DNA from: Arthrinium phaeospermum
Lineage: Eukaryota; Ascomycota; Sordariomycetes; Amphisphaeriales; Apiosporaceae
Length of the DNA: 64,000 nucleotides
Direction of reading: 5' to 3'
Assembly: GCA_006503535.1 (NCBI GenBank)
Contig: QYRS01000008.1
Location: forward strand, 2,666,001 to 2,730,000
Shown here: positions 12,382 to 24,617 of the stretch, piece after piece
Numbering within the stretch: the stretch's first letter is position 1
How the letters are laid out: the number at the start of each line of letters is the position of its first letter
Position numbers and translations under genes: made by a program
Notes under the pieces: model-generated
Seen by the model: the letters and a program-made list of their open reading frames with translations, nothing else
What the model was told of the DNA's origin: nothing
Databases searched by the model: none

Positions 12382-13767
12382 CTACTTTTCCCTCGCGGCC
12401 CAGAAGAAGCCATTCTGCTTCGTGCACCCCAAGACGACCAAGGACGTGGCCCGGATCCTCAAGGCCATCCTGGGGAACTCCGAAGCCCGCTTCGCCGTCC
12501 GCAGCGGCGGCCACGTCATGTGGGGCGCCAGCAACATCGACGACGGCCTCTGCCTCGACCTCGGCGTCCACATGAACCAGACCGCCGTCGACAGGGCGAG
12601 AGGCCTCGTGTCCATCCAGCCCGGCGCCCGCTGGCGCGACGTGTACAAGGACCTCGGCAACGCTTACGGCGACATCGCAGTCGCCGGCGGGCTGTCCGCG
12701 GGGGTCGGCGTCGCGGGCCTCCTGACGGGCGGGGACATCTCCTGGTACATCCCGCGCATCGGCTTCTGCGGCGACCAGCTCGTCAACGGCGAGGTGGTGC
12801 TCGCCGACGGGCGCGTGATCAACGCCAACCGGGACGAGCACGCGGACCTGTGGCGCGCGCTCAAGGGGGCCACCGCGGGCAACTTCGGCGTCGTGACCCG
12901 GTTCGACGTGCCGGTCTTGCCCGCCCAACGACGGGCTGTGGGCGGGCATGCTGCTCAGCGAGGCGACGCCGCGGTGCAGCGCCGAGCACGTGGGAGCCAT
13001 GAAGCGGTTCACGGACAAGTCTGAGAGGTGTCCCGACAGCTCGTACATTGTGCTTTGGAACTACGAGCCCAGTCGGTTCAAGGACGTCGTCATCACCGCT
13101 TTCCTGGCTAACACCAAGGGCGTCGAGAACCCGCCTGAGCTGAAGCGGTTGTGCGACATCCCGACCTTACACAGGGAGCTGAAGCAGACTCGCATTGTCA
13201 TCTCTACTCTTACTGACTGGATGTTCTTCCTCCTGCAGCAACTCCTGGCACACCACCACCTTCCTCAACGACGAGCGCATCATGAACAAGGCCGTCGAGC
13301 TGCACGCCGCGGCCGTGTCCAAGATGCAAGCCGTGACCAAAAGTGGCTACTTCAGCTCCCTGTGCCTTTTCCAGTCGCTCCCATCTCATTACGGCCGCCT
13401 CGGCGTCGAGCGCGGCGGCAACGTCATGGGCCTCGACCCGACCCTCGGCGGCCGGGGCAACGCCATCCTGCTCCTGCTGTCCATCAACGTCGGCGGCGAG
13501 GAGCCCCCAGAGGTCCGCGACGCGGGATTTCGGGCGGCGCGGGCGTTTTGGCAGGGGGTCAAGGCGTTCGCGCGAGAGGTGGGCGGGTTCGTGGACTGGA
13601 CGTATCTCAATTACGCGGACCGGGCGCAGGACCCGCTGCGGTCGCTGCTGGATCCCGAGGCGGTCCGTCAGACGGCGTTGAGGTACGATCCCGAGGGGGT
13701 ATTCCGGACGCGGGCGCCCGGGGGGTTCAAGATCTCGGAGTACGGAGCGGAGGGGGCTCGTGGATAG
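12380..13767 (+). pseudogene. Broken berberine-bridge-enzyme-like FAD oxidoreductase
   Basis: Homology runs through three frames. Frame A (12380-about 12922) has the FAD-binding PCMH domain: RSGGHVMWGASNIDDG with the likely flavin-linked His, then GGLSAGVGVAGLLTGGDISW and TAGNFGVVTRFD. At 12921-12927 a one-base shift moves into frame B (LWAGMLL to KQTRI, to about 13195). Frame C (about 13235-13767) holds the C-terminal BBE signature WTYLNYADRAQDPL and YDPEGVFRTRAPGGFKIS. No intron fits the first shift; a donor at about 13150 with the acceptor at 13242 could join B to C but would drop conserved sequence. The start, secretion signal and first part of the PCMH domain are missing. Most simply a decayed gene; base-calling errors would explain the shift but not the missing N-terminus. 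Family members oxidise alcohols, sugars or alkaloid-type substrates. Confidence 0.65.
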
Positions 13768-14447
13768 GGGTATGTAAGGTCGGTCTCGTGCAATTCAGAC
13801 ACTGTTGGTAAAACCTGTCGAAGCACGGACAGAGGAAATTCATGGTCAGACAGTTAGTCGAGACAGGGTAGCTGGTTTGGTGATGATGGAGGATGATCTA
13901 CCGCCAGCCGTAATTATGGGGGTGTTGTGATAGGCTGTTGATGCGACCTCAATCCACACACGTGCCGTAACCGGGAAGCTGCATCCACGCCATCGAGCTT
14001 CTAGGAAGGTGACACGACGAAACAAATAGGGCGGCGCGTTTCCAGAACACCGGCATCAAGGAAAGCAAGCTTTAGATGCATGGTCCAGATGGTGCATGGC
14101 TGCCAGCATCCGTATCTCCGAATGGGCGATGGGTGGTTCCCTCCCCTCTCCAACAGATACCCTAACGTGGTGACTGGGGCGTTAATATGGATAAATGCGT
14201 ACAACGGCCCTTTTCTCTTGATTGCCACGTGCCGGCAATTCAGTCCGCAGGTTGTGGCCGCCCGGCAGATGTTATATCGGGGGCCCTGGTCCTATAATAG
14301 GACGCTGTAATTCTCCGCGTGCTCTTTTAAGAAGACCCAAGGTCCGGCCCAACAACCTGGTGTACTCTTCCCTCGTGGTTATCGACAACCAAATCTCTGG
14401 GAACAAGACCACACATTATCCCCTTCACTATTAGGCTACCATCAACC
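13768..14447. other. Intergenic region upstream of the DUF1996 gene
   Basis: No gene seen. An AT-rich box CCTATAATAG at 14291-14300, about 150 bases before the next ATG, is a possible core promoter. Confidence 0.4.
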
Positions 14448-15875
14448 ATGCATTGGACCTCCCTCCTCCCCCTCGCGGCCGCCGGCCTGACCGAGGCTCG
14501 CCCCAGCAACGAGCTCGAGGCCCGCCAGTTCGGCAGCACCACCATGCTCCGCTTCGGGTGCGCGCAGGTCGTCATCGACCGGCTGGACCCGCTCGTGAAC
14601 CCGGGCACGATCCCGAGCCCGCACGTGCACCAGATCGTGGGCGGCAACGGCTTCAACGCGTCCATGACGACGGGCGACGTCGCGGCCACCGCCACCTGCA
14701 CCACCTGCGCCTTCTCCGAGGACTTCAGCAACTACTGGACTGCCAACCTGTACTTCAGGGCGCGCAACGGGACGTACAAGCGGGTGCCGCAGCTGGGGGC
14801 CGCGTGAGTCGAGTACCATTTTTTCTTTCTGGCTGGTGGAATCGGTATGCTGACTTCTGTTTGTTGGGGGGTGTAGGCTGCAGTTTGGGGATCAGTATAG
14901 TACCAAGATCGGGGGTGGTGTTCTTGTGTACTATGTCTCGGCTGCACCGGGCCAGATCACTGCTTTCAAGCCTGTAAGTCGCCAACCTAGCCCACTATGA
15001 GGGTCGCAGATGTAATTGGTTAGGATGACATGCTGACTCGGTATCACTTAACAGGGCTTCCGCATGCTCGTAGGCGACGTCAACAAGCGCACCGCAGCCG
15101 GCGGCAACAAGATGCAGAACTGCTACCGATGCTACACCGGGCCCAACTTTGGCGGGGACTTCGCTGCTCCATGCGCGGACGGCCGGTAAGTGAGGATGGT
15201 TTTTAAGAAGAGAGGAGTAAAAGCTGACACGATCCTGTAGTCTCGACACCGCCGCCCTTCCCACGGCGCCATGCAAAGGCGGTATCCGCTCCAACATTTT
15301 GTTCCCGACGTAAGTCTGCTTATACCTCCAGATGCGAGCAACTGCTGACTGCCTCATCAGCTGCTGGGACGGCAAGAACCTCGACAGCCCCAACCACCAA
15401 GACCACGTCGCCTACCCGACCTCGGGCCCCGCCAACTTCCTCAGCCTCGGCGGCCAGTGCCCCTCGACGCACCCGGTGCGCATCCCGCAGCTCATGTACG
15501 AGGTGGTCTGGGACACGACCGCCTTCAACAACAAGGCCGAGTGGCCGGCCGACGGGTCGCAGCCCTTTTACTTCTCGCAGGGCGACAACACGGGCTACGG
15601 CCAGCACGCCGACTACGTCTTCGGCTGGAAGGACGACTCGCTGCAGAAGGCCATGGACACCCGCGGCTGCATGGGCGCCAAGTGCGGCGCGCTCAAGAAC
15701 CAGGCCATCGATGCGGGGAAGAAGTGCGCGGTCAAGGCGGTGGTGGATGAGGATCATGATGGATGTAAGTTTTTGTGATGCCCTTTCTTGCGTCTTGAGG
15801 TTGCGTACTGACTTTGGTGGCGCTGCAGGGATCAAGGAGCTCCCCGGGATGGACATGAGTCGTGTGGAGGCATAG
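14448..15875 (+). CDS. Secreted DUF1996-family protein
   Basis: Six exons: 14448-14803, 14877-14973, 15055-15185, 15241-15309, 15361-15764, 15829-15875; 367 aa, all phases consistent. Residues 1-17 form a hydrophobic signal peptide (MHWTSLLPLAAAG...). The DUF1996 core begins with LRFGCAQVVIDRLDP and contains the family's histidine-rich parts PSPHVHQIVGG near residue 65, the CYRCYTGPNFGG region, and CWDGKNLDSPNHQDHVAYP. At least eight cysteines suggest disulphides. Fungal DUF1996 proteins are extracellular or wall-associated and often linked to WSC domains; no WSC domain is present here. No enzymatic activity is firmly established for the family, so none is claimed. Confidence 0.9.
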
Positions 15876-16174
15876 GGTTGGGACGATTTGGACAGCCGCC
15901 AAGACCGCTCCTGTGTGGGCGGCCGAGGATTACAAGGCGACAGATGAGTTAGATATTTGTTTGTGTGTTGTTAGGCAGTAATTGAGAAAACGTTACTATT
16001 GAAGGAGCCATTTAATCTAAACATTGTTAGTTGCTATAAGACCTGGAAAGTTATGACTTTCTCCGCAAATACCTTGCAAGTAGAGTGGTATCTCCCGATG
16101 TATTGGTTCAACAGTAACGTGATATGTATTGAGTTAAGGAGTGTTATATTATTCTTCAGCCGGGTCTTCAGCAA

Positions 16175-16245
16175 GCACTAGTGGTTTAGTGGTAAAATCC
16201 ATCGTTGCCATCGATGGGCCCCGCGTTCGATTCGCGGCTAGTGCA
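16175..16245 (+). tRNA. tRNA-Gly (anticodon GCC)
   Basis: A 71-base cloverleaf. The acceptor stem pairs GCACTAG with CTAGTGC. The D-arm contains GGTTTAGTGGTAAAA, the anticodon loop TTGCCAT carries GCC, and the T-arm has the B-box GTTCGATTC. No intron. A run of T about 8 bases after the gene is a natural Pol III stop. A second copy lies at 48175-48245 on the other strand. Confidence 0.96.
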
Positions 16246-17104
16246 AACCTAAAACTTTTTTTTGACTTCATACGTCCGCTCTCACCTTTTTGCTCCACGG
16301 CGAACCTGGAATAAGAGTCGCTAATCGCGCAGGCTCATTTGCCAGGGAGCGAAAACCCTCTATCGCTTTGGTTGAGCGATGTAGTGCTGTCGCGGATGCC
16401 TTTCAACTTTGAGTTGCACCGTAACTGGACCAAAGTGGATACTTGCTACCCGCGGCAGGCATAATATCGCGGACACCTGGTTCCGTACAAAACATGATGC
16501 CAGTACGCTGAGACGAGTTGGCAGGTGTCGTTTCCCTCTTTGGTGGAGATGGTTTGGATGCCTCTACTGAACAGCCGTATCATCCATTCTTGCCAAATGT
16601 GTCGCCGGTTGTCAAGCCGCAGCGCGGACTCAGAGGCGTTTCCCGCACATAATTGAAGAGTTGAGACCCCGTAGCGACACATACCAAGCATTCTGAAGCA
16701 TATGGTATGAGCAGCTCGTATTGCCTTCGTGGCTTTGATCAAATCCCAGACGGTCATGATATCGCAGAGTGGAACGGAATGGTTTGCTGGATGAAGGACA
16801 GCAAGGGTCTGTGAAAATCTCGCAAACGTCCGCTACTGGTAAGTGTCGAACCCATGGATCGATAGAAGCTTATCTCGTACTTTAACGATTGGCTTGAGCC
16901 AATAACATGGTTCAACTTCACGTCACCCTTGGTTACCGTCCATAGTTGGGCTTGGACCATTCTCCGACTCCTACGCCCCTTCCAGTTTTCCGAAACCATG
17001 GGTATATTTATTCGTTCAATCCCAACGGTCCCTCCACACTCCATTTTACTTTTTTTTCTTTAGTCTTGTCACTCTCTTGTTAATATATCTTGCTCTCTCT
17101 CAAC
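16246..17104. other. Intergenic region
   Basis: About 0.86 kb with only short unsupported frames; I see nothing convincing. The stretch just before the F-box ATG is T-rich and pyrimidine-rich. Confidence 0.5.
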
Positions 17105-17755
17105 ATGTCCCTTGGGTGGATATTAAGACAAAGCTTGGTAGGGGACCGACGCATGGTCGAGTGTCCTAGCTGCAGCAACCCTGGAGGCAGGAAGGTGTTC
17201 CAGGTCCCGCCTCTAGACAGCGCGGCGCTTCCCAAAGACCTACCCCCGTTACTTTCCAAGCTGCCAAACGAGCTGTGGCTGCATATCCTCCGGGATCTCC
17301 ATCCGGTTGCCCAAGTGTGCCTGGCCCTCACGTGCAAGCGGCTGCTCTCGGTCGCCCGAATGATAACCATCAGGCTGCCCTTCGGTCCCCGACACCCCCG
17401 CGTCAGCACCCTCCCCCCGTGCGACGCCCTGGCTCAACTACTATTCCGCGTCCAGCCCCTGGAGGGGCCGTCCAGGACACCCAAAGGCGACCTTTGTCTG
17501 TGCTGGAAGTGCTACAGGTTCCGGCCGATGCAGAGCAGCTACTGGTTCGGCGTCGGGAAGAAGCACGCCCCTAGGCTCGCGCCGCACTACCGGGGAGGCT
17601 ACTGGATGAACGTTGGAGTAATGATTCGTGACTGGGTAGACGGGTGGGCCGGGGTACCGTGCCCGGCGTGCCAGCTCGAGGAGATTGACCCGAGATATCA
17701 CCGTAAATTCCCGTGCGAAGGAAGCGTTCGCCAGCTCCGTATGTATCGGTCATGA
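17105..17755 (+). CDS. F-box protein with C-terminal Cys pairs
   Basis: Single exon, 216 aa, starting at the ATG at 17105. A degenerate F-box lies at about residues 48-90: LPNELWLHILRDLHPVAQVC followed by LTCKRLLSV. The rest contains CLCWKC and CPAC pairs that could bind metal. F-box proteins recruit substrates to SCF ubiquitin ligases through Skp1; the C-terminal part would choose the substrate. It is related to the gene at 51234 (same TCKRLLSVA run after the F-box, then an RHP-rich stretch and Cys pairs). That paralogue is frameshifted, whereas this copy is intact. Confidence 0.7.
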   Translation: MSLGWILRQSLVGDRRMVECPSCSNPGGRKVFQVPPLDSAALPKDLPPLLSKLPNELWLHILRDLHPVAQVCLALTCKRLLSVARMITIRLPFGPRHPRVSTLPPCDALAQLLFRVQPLEGPSRTPKGDLCLCWKCYRFRPMQSSYWFGVGKKHAPRLAPHYRGGYWMNVGVMIRDWVDGWAGVPCPACQLEEIDPRYHRKFPCEGSVRQLRMYRS

Positions 17756-19477
17756 GGTGGGTGTTAATAATTGGCATAAGGGACAACCGTGAAGGGAGTT
17801 CACTTCGGCGAGTTGGAGGCACATATGACTTGGTGGTGAGGGTTGAAGGTCCCACCTTTAGTTTCAGGGGTAATCAATTTATATGGCGAAATTTGTTTCA
17901 ATACAATGATATCCCGACTTGAGTCACGACCGTAATAGCTTTCCTTCAGTGTGAAAAGATATCTAGTCTACCCAACCGATTCCTCGTTATACTCAACTCC
18001 TTTAGCAACGCTCGAGACAACCATAACGACTCATGTCGACCGAAGTCACTCTCACGGTTACATCGCATAACGACCGCCAGTTAATGCAGATCGGGACGTG
18101 GCGCCCTAGAAAATGGTTACAATATTGATTTCCGCGCCCAGCCTGTCAGCTCCGCAGGTTCGGGCAGCCATTTGGTTGAAGTTTCGCCCTTACGAGGGAA
18201 GATCAAGCCACCATATGCACGTTCATAACGTCACAAGGCGGTTTGTGCTACCCCAAAATGCGGAAATGAAGCAGGCTGTTTCCGCCAAGGCCCAATAGAC
18301 CCCTGATGTGCCGTTACCCCAGAAACTAGTGGTCCAGATTTGCCGTCACTGGCCGCACGATCACCGCAGAGGCCGATAAGTAGAATTGCACCAATTGGTC
18401 ACTGATCCTACGACGGCTAAGGTCAGCCGAGATATGTGTTCACGCAGAGCCTCAAGATGTTGCACAATACCACGTCTCGTATCTGATTAGCCAATGATCC
18501 CTTCCTTTCCCCTCCCGCCCCCCAAAAGATGCCGGCGGCACAGAGCTGCTGGGTCCTTGAGGTTGCCTTCTGGCTTCAGCCTGGTAAGGCTACCAGACTA
18601 AATTAAATCATGTGGCAAGGCAATTAGAACTGTCCATCTACAGCAGTCCTGTCTTGCATCACAGCCTGCCTCAAACTTCCTGAGATTGCATATGCCGTGT
18701 AGTTTTCCGGAAGCCACTCATTTTGTAAGGCTAGCATACCGCTTTATTGTCGACCATCTCTGCCGAACTGAGCGGCTCAACTATCGGTTCCAGGGCTGTC
18801 TCGATTCCGAGATACCCCGACCTCAGTGGCAGAAGCTCAGCGTGTCAAGAAATACATTGGCTTCTAAGACAGAAGTAGTTTGCGATACGAGTGAGGACAA
18901 TATATCAGACATGCGTCATATTGTAACCATCAACTTCCGCCAAGCTTCCTGTCCCTCCGTATCCAGGTCATGACAGGAGACAATTGGTTTGATCCCAGGA
19001 ACCGTACTGTGACTTGGAAAATGACAGCCACAAAGCGGCAAGAGTTGCTTTTCAGTCAAACCCAAACGGGGCACTTGTGAGCGAGTACGATGTCATACTC
19101 AGTGGACCAGGTCTGTGAGAATAAGGGGTGACGAGAACGTGTATGCTCGCGCCAGCCTGCTTAAGCCCTCGGAGCCGTGGCGTTTTCCACCCTCCTTGAC
19201 CTCCTTCACCCACACCGGTCAATAGCTTGAGTATCATTGGTGACTCGCTCGAATTTCTGTTGCCAGGCTGAGAAGGAGCCAAAACAGGAGATTGGAGGTC
19301 ATGAGGACCTTCCTCTGGAGCCTTTGGAAGCGTCTCATAGACAGAATTATCGGAGAGAGGTATATAAAGAACGGTTTCTAATCAATAAACCGCCAAAGGT
19401 TTGAGCCAGACATCTTCAACCCCAAGTGGTATACAATACACCATACAAAGCCCCGAGTTGGTCAAATACTTGGCCCA
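17756..19477. other. Gene-poor interval of 1.7 kb
   Basis: No frame here has the codon bias or motifs of a gene. It is AT-richer than the flanking exons and full of stops in all frames. It ends in the promoter of the kinase-like gene. Confidence 0.5.
19361..19368 (+). promoter_or_regulatory. TATA box of the kinase-like gene
   Basis: TATATAAA about 110 bases upstream of the ATG at 19478, a normal distance for a fungal TATA box with a short leader. Confidence 0.5.
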
Positions 19478-21382
19478 ATGGAGCCGCCAGCCCCAAGCAC
19501 CACCCGTGGTGGAGGCGGGTCCTCCTTGCCTGCTAGTTCGCGCAGGTTAGGATCCCATTCTGAACTCCGTCGTCTGTTCGACGCAGATGATCTTCCAATC
19601 CTGGACAGACACGATCAGTCCCCTATCCCGAAGCTGCTACGCAAGTACAAGTTCAATCATGTCAATGCCGCTGCAGACGGTACCAATCCCGAATTCTTCT
19701 GGCCCACAAAGGTCTTAGAGAGAATCTTGTCCCGAGACAGGATAATTACCACTCTAAGAGCGACAGGACACCCCAGTGCTCTGGCGAATGCCATCCTAGG
19801 GCTGGCACCAGCTACCCAAACCGACAAATACCTCAAGATCATGACGCTACTCTGTCTCGTGGACCATGAAGACAAGATAGGAAAGTGGATCGACGCAGGG
19901 ATTTCGGACAGCTCTTTCCCATTCAGTTTCGACGATGAAGAGCTGCGTGACAGCAGGGGCAAACCAGTGAACTGTCTTGATGGCTGGAAGTATAACGATT
20001 GCGAGAGTCTGGTTAGAAAGCAATGGGCCATATCCGTGCCTTATTTCGAGCTTGACAGCAATCACAAATCGATTCATCGGGAGTTCCACGAAAGCACTTT
20101 GCTGCCATGGTACAACCGGACACCTGGAGACGGCTTGAGCTGGGAGCCAAGCAGTACATCTGAGGGGGGCTTTGCCGTTGTCCAAGGCGTGGTAATGCCC
20201 AGATCGAGCTACGACTTCGACCCAGTTCTCAGAGACGTAAGTGAAGATCTTGGCAACGCTCAGGGGCTCTATCATTAACATGTTACCAGTTGGGCTTCAA
20301 ATTCAACGGGTTTGCGCTCAAGAAGCTGAAGGAGAACCCACCGAAAGACGCGGACGCCAATCTGAGAAAGCTCTACAAATTTGAAGTTGACATGCTCAAG
20401 ACATTTGGCGACGCTTCTCAGCAACATCTCGTTTTCCTGTTAGCTTCCTTCACTTTGAAGGACGATCTTTGCTTCATGTTTCCCCACGCTGATAGCAATC
20501 TCTCGGCTTACTTTAAGGACGCAAAGAACGAAAAGTATCTAAGAGAAATTGGATACATGAAATGGATTGCCCAACAGATGGCCGGCCTCACAAGTGCAGT
20601 ACGCAAACTCCATGCTGGGGAGTTGGTACCGGAAGAGAACGTAAGACGATATTGCCGGCATGGAGACATCAGACCGGACAACATACTGTGGTTCAGGACC
20701 GAGTCTGAAGCATACGGCAAACTTGTGCTTGCAGATATGGGTGTGTCTACTTTCAACAGGACATACAGCAGGTCGAAGCAGCCCCAACGGTATGTGGCGG
20801 AGATTCCAGGTTACCACCCCCCTGAGTGTGTGATTGCCAACCGAGTGGTCGACCGGACATTCGATATCTGGTCCCTGGGTTGTGTGTTTCTCGACATGAT
20901 AGCCTGGGCTCTCGGGGGCGGGCAATGTCGGGACAACTTCAAGGAAGCGCGTATAAATGAGTCTTCCAGCCTTGTACTGTCGGACATCTTTTACAAGATT
21001 GTAAAAGTACAGGACGATGATATTGCCACGTTGAAAGACGCGGTTATAGAGGTAAGTACAGACAGTCATCTTCCTTAGTCTTGAGCTAATCTTGTATTGG
21101 CAGTGGGTAGAGCAGAAGATGTACCGTCATATGTACTGCACTCCGTTCATACAGAAGGCTCTCGAAACAATCAGTGATGAGATGCTTATCATCGTAACTG
21201 GAAAAAAGGATAGTCCCAAGCGAGCAAGCGCGAATGAATTGGAGGCTGTATTTGAGGCTCTCACTAAGTTGGATGATGATGCATTCAAGCCGATCAGTCC
21301 TTCGAGAGCGGCACGCTTGGAGGGAAGACCGAACCCACGTCCAAAGATAGACCTGGACCGGGACTTGTTTCCCAGTCGTTGA
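19478..21382 (+). CDS. Protein-kinase-like protein with fungal N-terminal domain (kinase A)
   Basis: Exons 19478-20236, 20290-21051, 21104-21382; both introns phase 0; 599 aa. Residues 50-250 form a domain shared with kinase B at 27074 (both have a helix of the type KI-x-LC-L-V-x(5)-I followed by SFPF/ELPF). The kinase domain starts in exon 2: FALKKLK supplies the beta-3 lysine, FPHADSNLSAYF the hinge, HGDIRPDNILWF the catalytic loop, LVLADMGVS the metal-binding motif (DMG instead of DFG), and FDIWSLGCVFLDMI subdomain IX. The RD arginine is replaced by Gly. The Lys, Asp and Asn needed for catalysis are present, so activity is possible. Similar kinases are frequent near fungal NLR genes; the substrate is unknown. 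Confidence 0.85.
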
Positions 21383-22682
21383 CGAGCTGTGGTTACTTGT
21401 GCTACCCGGCGAGGAAAATATTGGTTGGGATGTTTAATCCATTTGCGCTTGCCCGCTTGATATTCTTGACGGATAATTCTTTCTCTTTAGGTTTGCCTTA
21501 TATCGCCGCTCTCCTTATAGTCGTCAAATATCTGCGCTTTGCTGGATGGGAAAGCATTTGCCAAATCACTGTCACTCACGAGACGGAAAATCCGAAATGG
21601 CCAATACATAGGTAATTGGATTTTACACGCTCGTTACTACCCGTTTTAAACTAGCCAGTCATTTTGTGTCAAACATCAAGAGTGAGAGCCCAATTGCGAC
21701 GTCTCCGAATGCGTAATTGATTGGTTTTCATCCCGTCGTGTCGTAATGCTCCTCCATGGATATCTTCTGAAGCTCATTGATCTCGTTCTGGATGAAAATG
21801 CAGTTATCAAATCTGGACAGTTCAGAAACTTGAAAAAGGATGTAAGATTGAATACCTCTGCAAGAGCTCTGGGCGTCCTGACTTCCCATTGACTTCTTGT
21901 CCACTAAACGACCAATTAGGCGTCGTACGTCATTTCACCTTAGGTAGACCAACGATGAGAGCGGCTCGGCCGGCTCCGAACCTCTTCACCAGGTAATCCT
22001 CCAGACTGCTCCTCGCGCCATACCTGCCACCGAAATAGCGGACATGCGCCATTTGGGGTACCCAATATAGGATGCAGCAGAGTAGTTGTTATCAAGCGTA
22101 GTGGCGAGAAAGGTGGTGAGGCAATTGTCGATGATGGGCGACACCAGTGCCACGTTGGAATTGGAGATTGATTGAAAACGAAAGGATACATTGGCAAGTT
22201 AGAGGGGCGGCGAGCCAGAGAGCGAAGAGAGCCTAGGTCACACGCATGCATGCTTTTTACACTGCCTTCCCGTATTTAGCCGTAAGGGCTTTAGGGCTTG
22301 CCACTTGTCCCACTCAGCATGCATCAAGGCGATCCCTACCAAGCAGACAGCCGGATCCAGACCGCCTAGCGGCAGGCTGTGTGTGCCACGGGCTGCATTG
22401 TCCACCCTCACACTTGCTATTTCAAACCCTAAGAGCCAATGAACCGCTCACCGAAAATTCGATTTGCACTTTTCGACATACAGCCGAGCCTTACACGCTT
22501 ATGCCTTGTACTGCTTCGAAAAGCAAACCAATTTCCATCTATAACCGACATGACGAATTGCCTATTGCAATTACTTTTATATTGAAAGCCCCAACTTCGA
22601 GACCTCCATATAACAGTTTCCCGCTCAATACTCCGTTCACTCGAATCGACTGCTCAACGCGTTGTATGCATTCTTAACAGAA
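21383..22682. other. Intergenic region of 1.3 kb
   Basis: A frame of 143 codons at 22246-22677 lacks coding bias and motifs. Otherwise nothing is recognised. Confidence 0.5.
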
Positions 22683-24393
22683 ATGAACTGGATACAGAAT
22701 AATTCTAAGATCAGCGACGTAGATTTAGAAAATGTGTTCAAATATGAGGAGAAGGAAACTACGGTCATCACTTGGTCAAAACAAGACCCCGTGAGTTTCG
22801 TCTTCCCCGAGTAGGTACCAGCCACTGATACTCGACCAGGAGCCCGTGTTTCATGAGCTAAAGGAGTGGCAATGGGGTGGCTGGCTACGAGAGGTACGCA
22901 CGAGATAACATGGCAAGACTGTCATACTCAGAAGCTAATACCGAAGTGCCTGACAGCGAGGCCTAGACCTGCCCAGCGCGGAGCCTGAAGTGTTTATAAT
23001 GTAAGCAACTCTTGAAACATGGGTCGTCTTTGAATGCCCTCCTAATATATATCCATCACAGACTTGCTCGTCCGGGCCAGGAATCTCCGTCCATTGCCCT
23101 CAGTGAGAAACCCGCAGTAAACACGGAAACGGGCGGACAGAGAAATCTTCGGACGGTGCCCTTCTCAAGGACCACCTTTCGTCAAATAACAAATCGGTTC
23201 TGGACACATAGCTCTATCAGTTCCGTTATCAGCCGCGCCGACGTCCCAGTGTTTTCGAGTGCAGAAGTGCTCATGCAGGGCCCTAATTCCGCAACGCATC
23301 TTGCTCACGGTACGTAAGCCTCACGGGGCATCTGTATTGACTATCACTTACACCCAGCTAGTATACAATTGCCGCTCTTCCAATGACTGGCCAAAAGACC
23401 TCGCTCTTACAGTCACGCATCTACCGTACTTGCACAAGACGTTCTGCATCATGTTTGGGTGCGATGGAGTCACCAAAGAGACTGTCAAGAAACGCTTGCT
23501 GGCCATTGGCACCGAAATAACTTATCCTCTTATCATGCCTGCGATAATGGTCGAGTTGGAACGCCGTCGTCACATTGATTTGACGTCTCTGGCCATTGCG
23601 TCATTGGAAACCAAGATTGCACAACTCGATTTCATCAATGAAGAGACGGACGAAGAAATGGGGTTTGGCACAGCAGGGAATAGGAACTCGGCCCGGAGGA
23701 CAGCCTGGCTTGATACAGCACATCTAAAGAATGGTCTTATTAACTGGGGCCTGCAGCTTGAAAAGTTTAAGCGGTGTGCCACTTTGTATGAGACGAACAA
23801 GGAGACAGGCAGTACGTCCTCCAAAGAACTAGCTGTGCGATCGGATAGTCGGAACGATACTACGTCATGCCTAGTCCCGTACCAGTCAGGCCCCCTCATA
23901 GGAGGTACGGGAGAAAAGGTGGCCGCCAGGATAGAAGCCATTGAAGAAGAGTACGCTCAGAAAATCCGAGACTGTTCTATGAGACTAGAAGGCATGTCAA
24001 TGGCTACGCAATGGGTACGTAAGATATGCCCGACGACTGGCCTGATACTGACACTCCAAAAAGGCCCAGGGGGATACGAATATGGCCATAGCTATGGCCA
24101 CTGGTCGCGACTCCAAGCACATGAGATTCATAGCGCTAATCACCATGCTCTTCCTACCTGGTACCTTTCTCGCGGTACGTTTATCCAACCAAACAGTTCG
24201 AGGAACGTCAAGCTAATAAGATGACCAGGGTGTTTTCTCGATGAACTTTTTCAACTGGCAGACATCTGATTCCACAGTCGTATCAAAATACTTCTGGATC
24301 TACATCGTATTCACTCTTTTCTTCACTCTAGTGACCGTCGGCTCATGGTGGTACTTTGCGATCCACCGGCATAAGAAGACTCGAACAGATTGA
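22683..24393 (+). CDS. CorA-like two-helix membrane protein (second of three)
   Basis: Seven exons: 22683-22790, 22840-22893, 22957-23000, 23062-23309, 23362-24014, 24064-24174, 24229-24393; 460 aa, all phases consistent. The middle part carries the fungal CorA-like extramembrane features (DLALTVTHLPYLHKTFCIMF; a helix with CSMRLEGMSMATQW; MAIAMATGRDSKHMRFIALI). Membrane helix 1 is LITMLFLPGTFLA. The last intron falls right after it, then GVFSMNFFNW and helix 2, YFWIYIVFTLFFTLVTVGSWWYF, and a short basic tail. SMN stands where CorA has GMN. The same intron position occurs in the CorA-like gene at 29770-31871. Probably a membrane effector or channel-like protein; the transported ion, if any, is unknown. 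Confidence 0.8.
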
Positions 24394-24617
24394 GCCAGGA
24401 GACTCGAAGAGAGCCGGATGAGTTCATAAAAGAAACTATTCATATGCGTAATGATAGAAAAACACCGTGGTAGGTGGCTCCGGGTGTGTTTATGAGATTT
24501 GCCGTGTCGAAAAGGTCAAGGGGGTAATATACCTACTGGTGGCGGACATTTACATTCTATCAGGATTATCAACTTAATCGTCTGCTAGACATCTGGCATG
24601 TGTGCTTGCACCGCTGC

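Noticed and set aside
22246..22677. A 143-codon plus-strand frame
   Set aside because: No codon bias, no motif, frame full of Pro/Ser/Thr/Leu typical of random sequence; it overlaps the promoter of the CorA-like gene.
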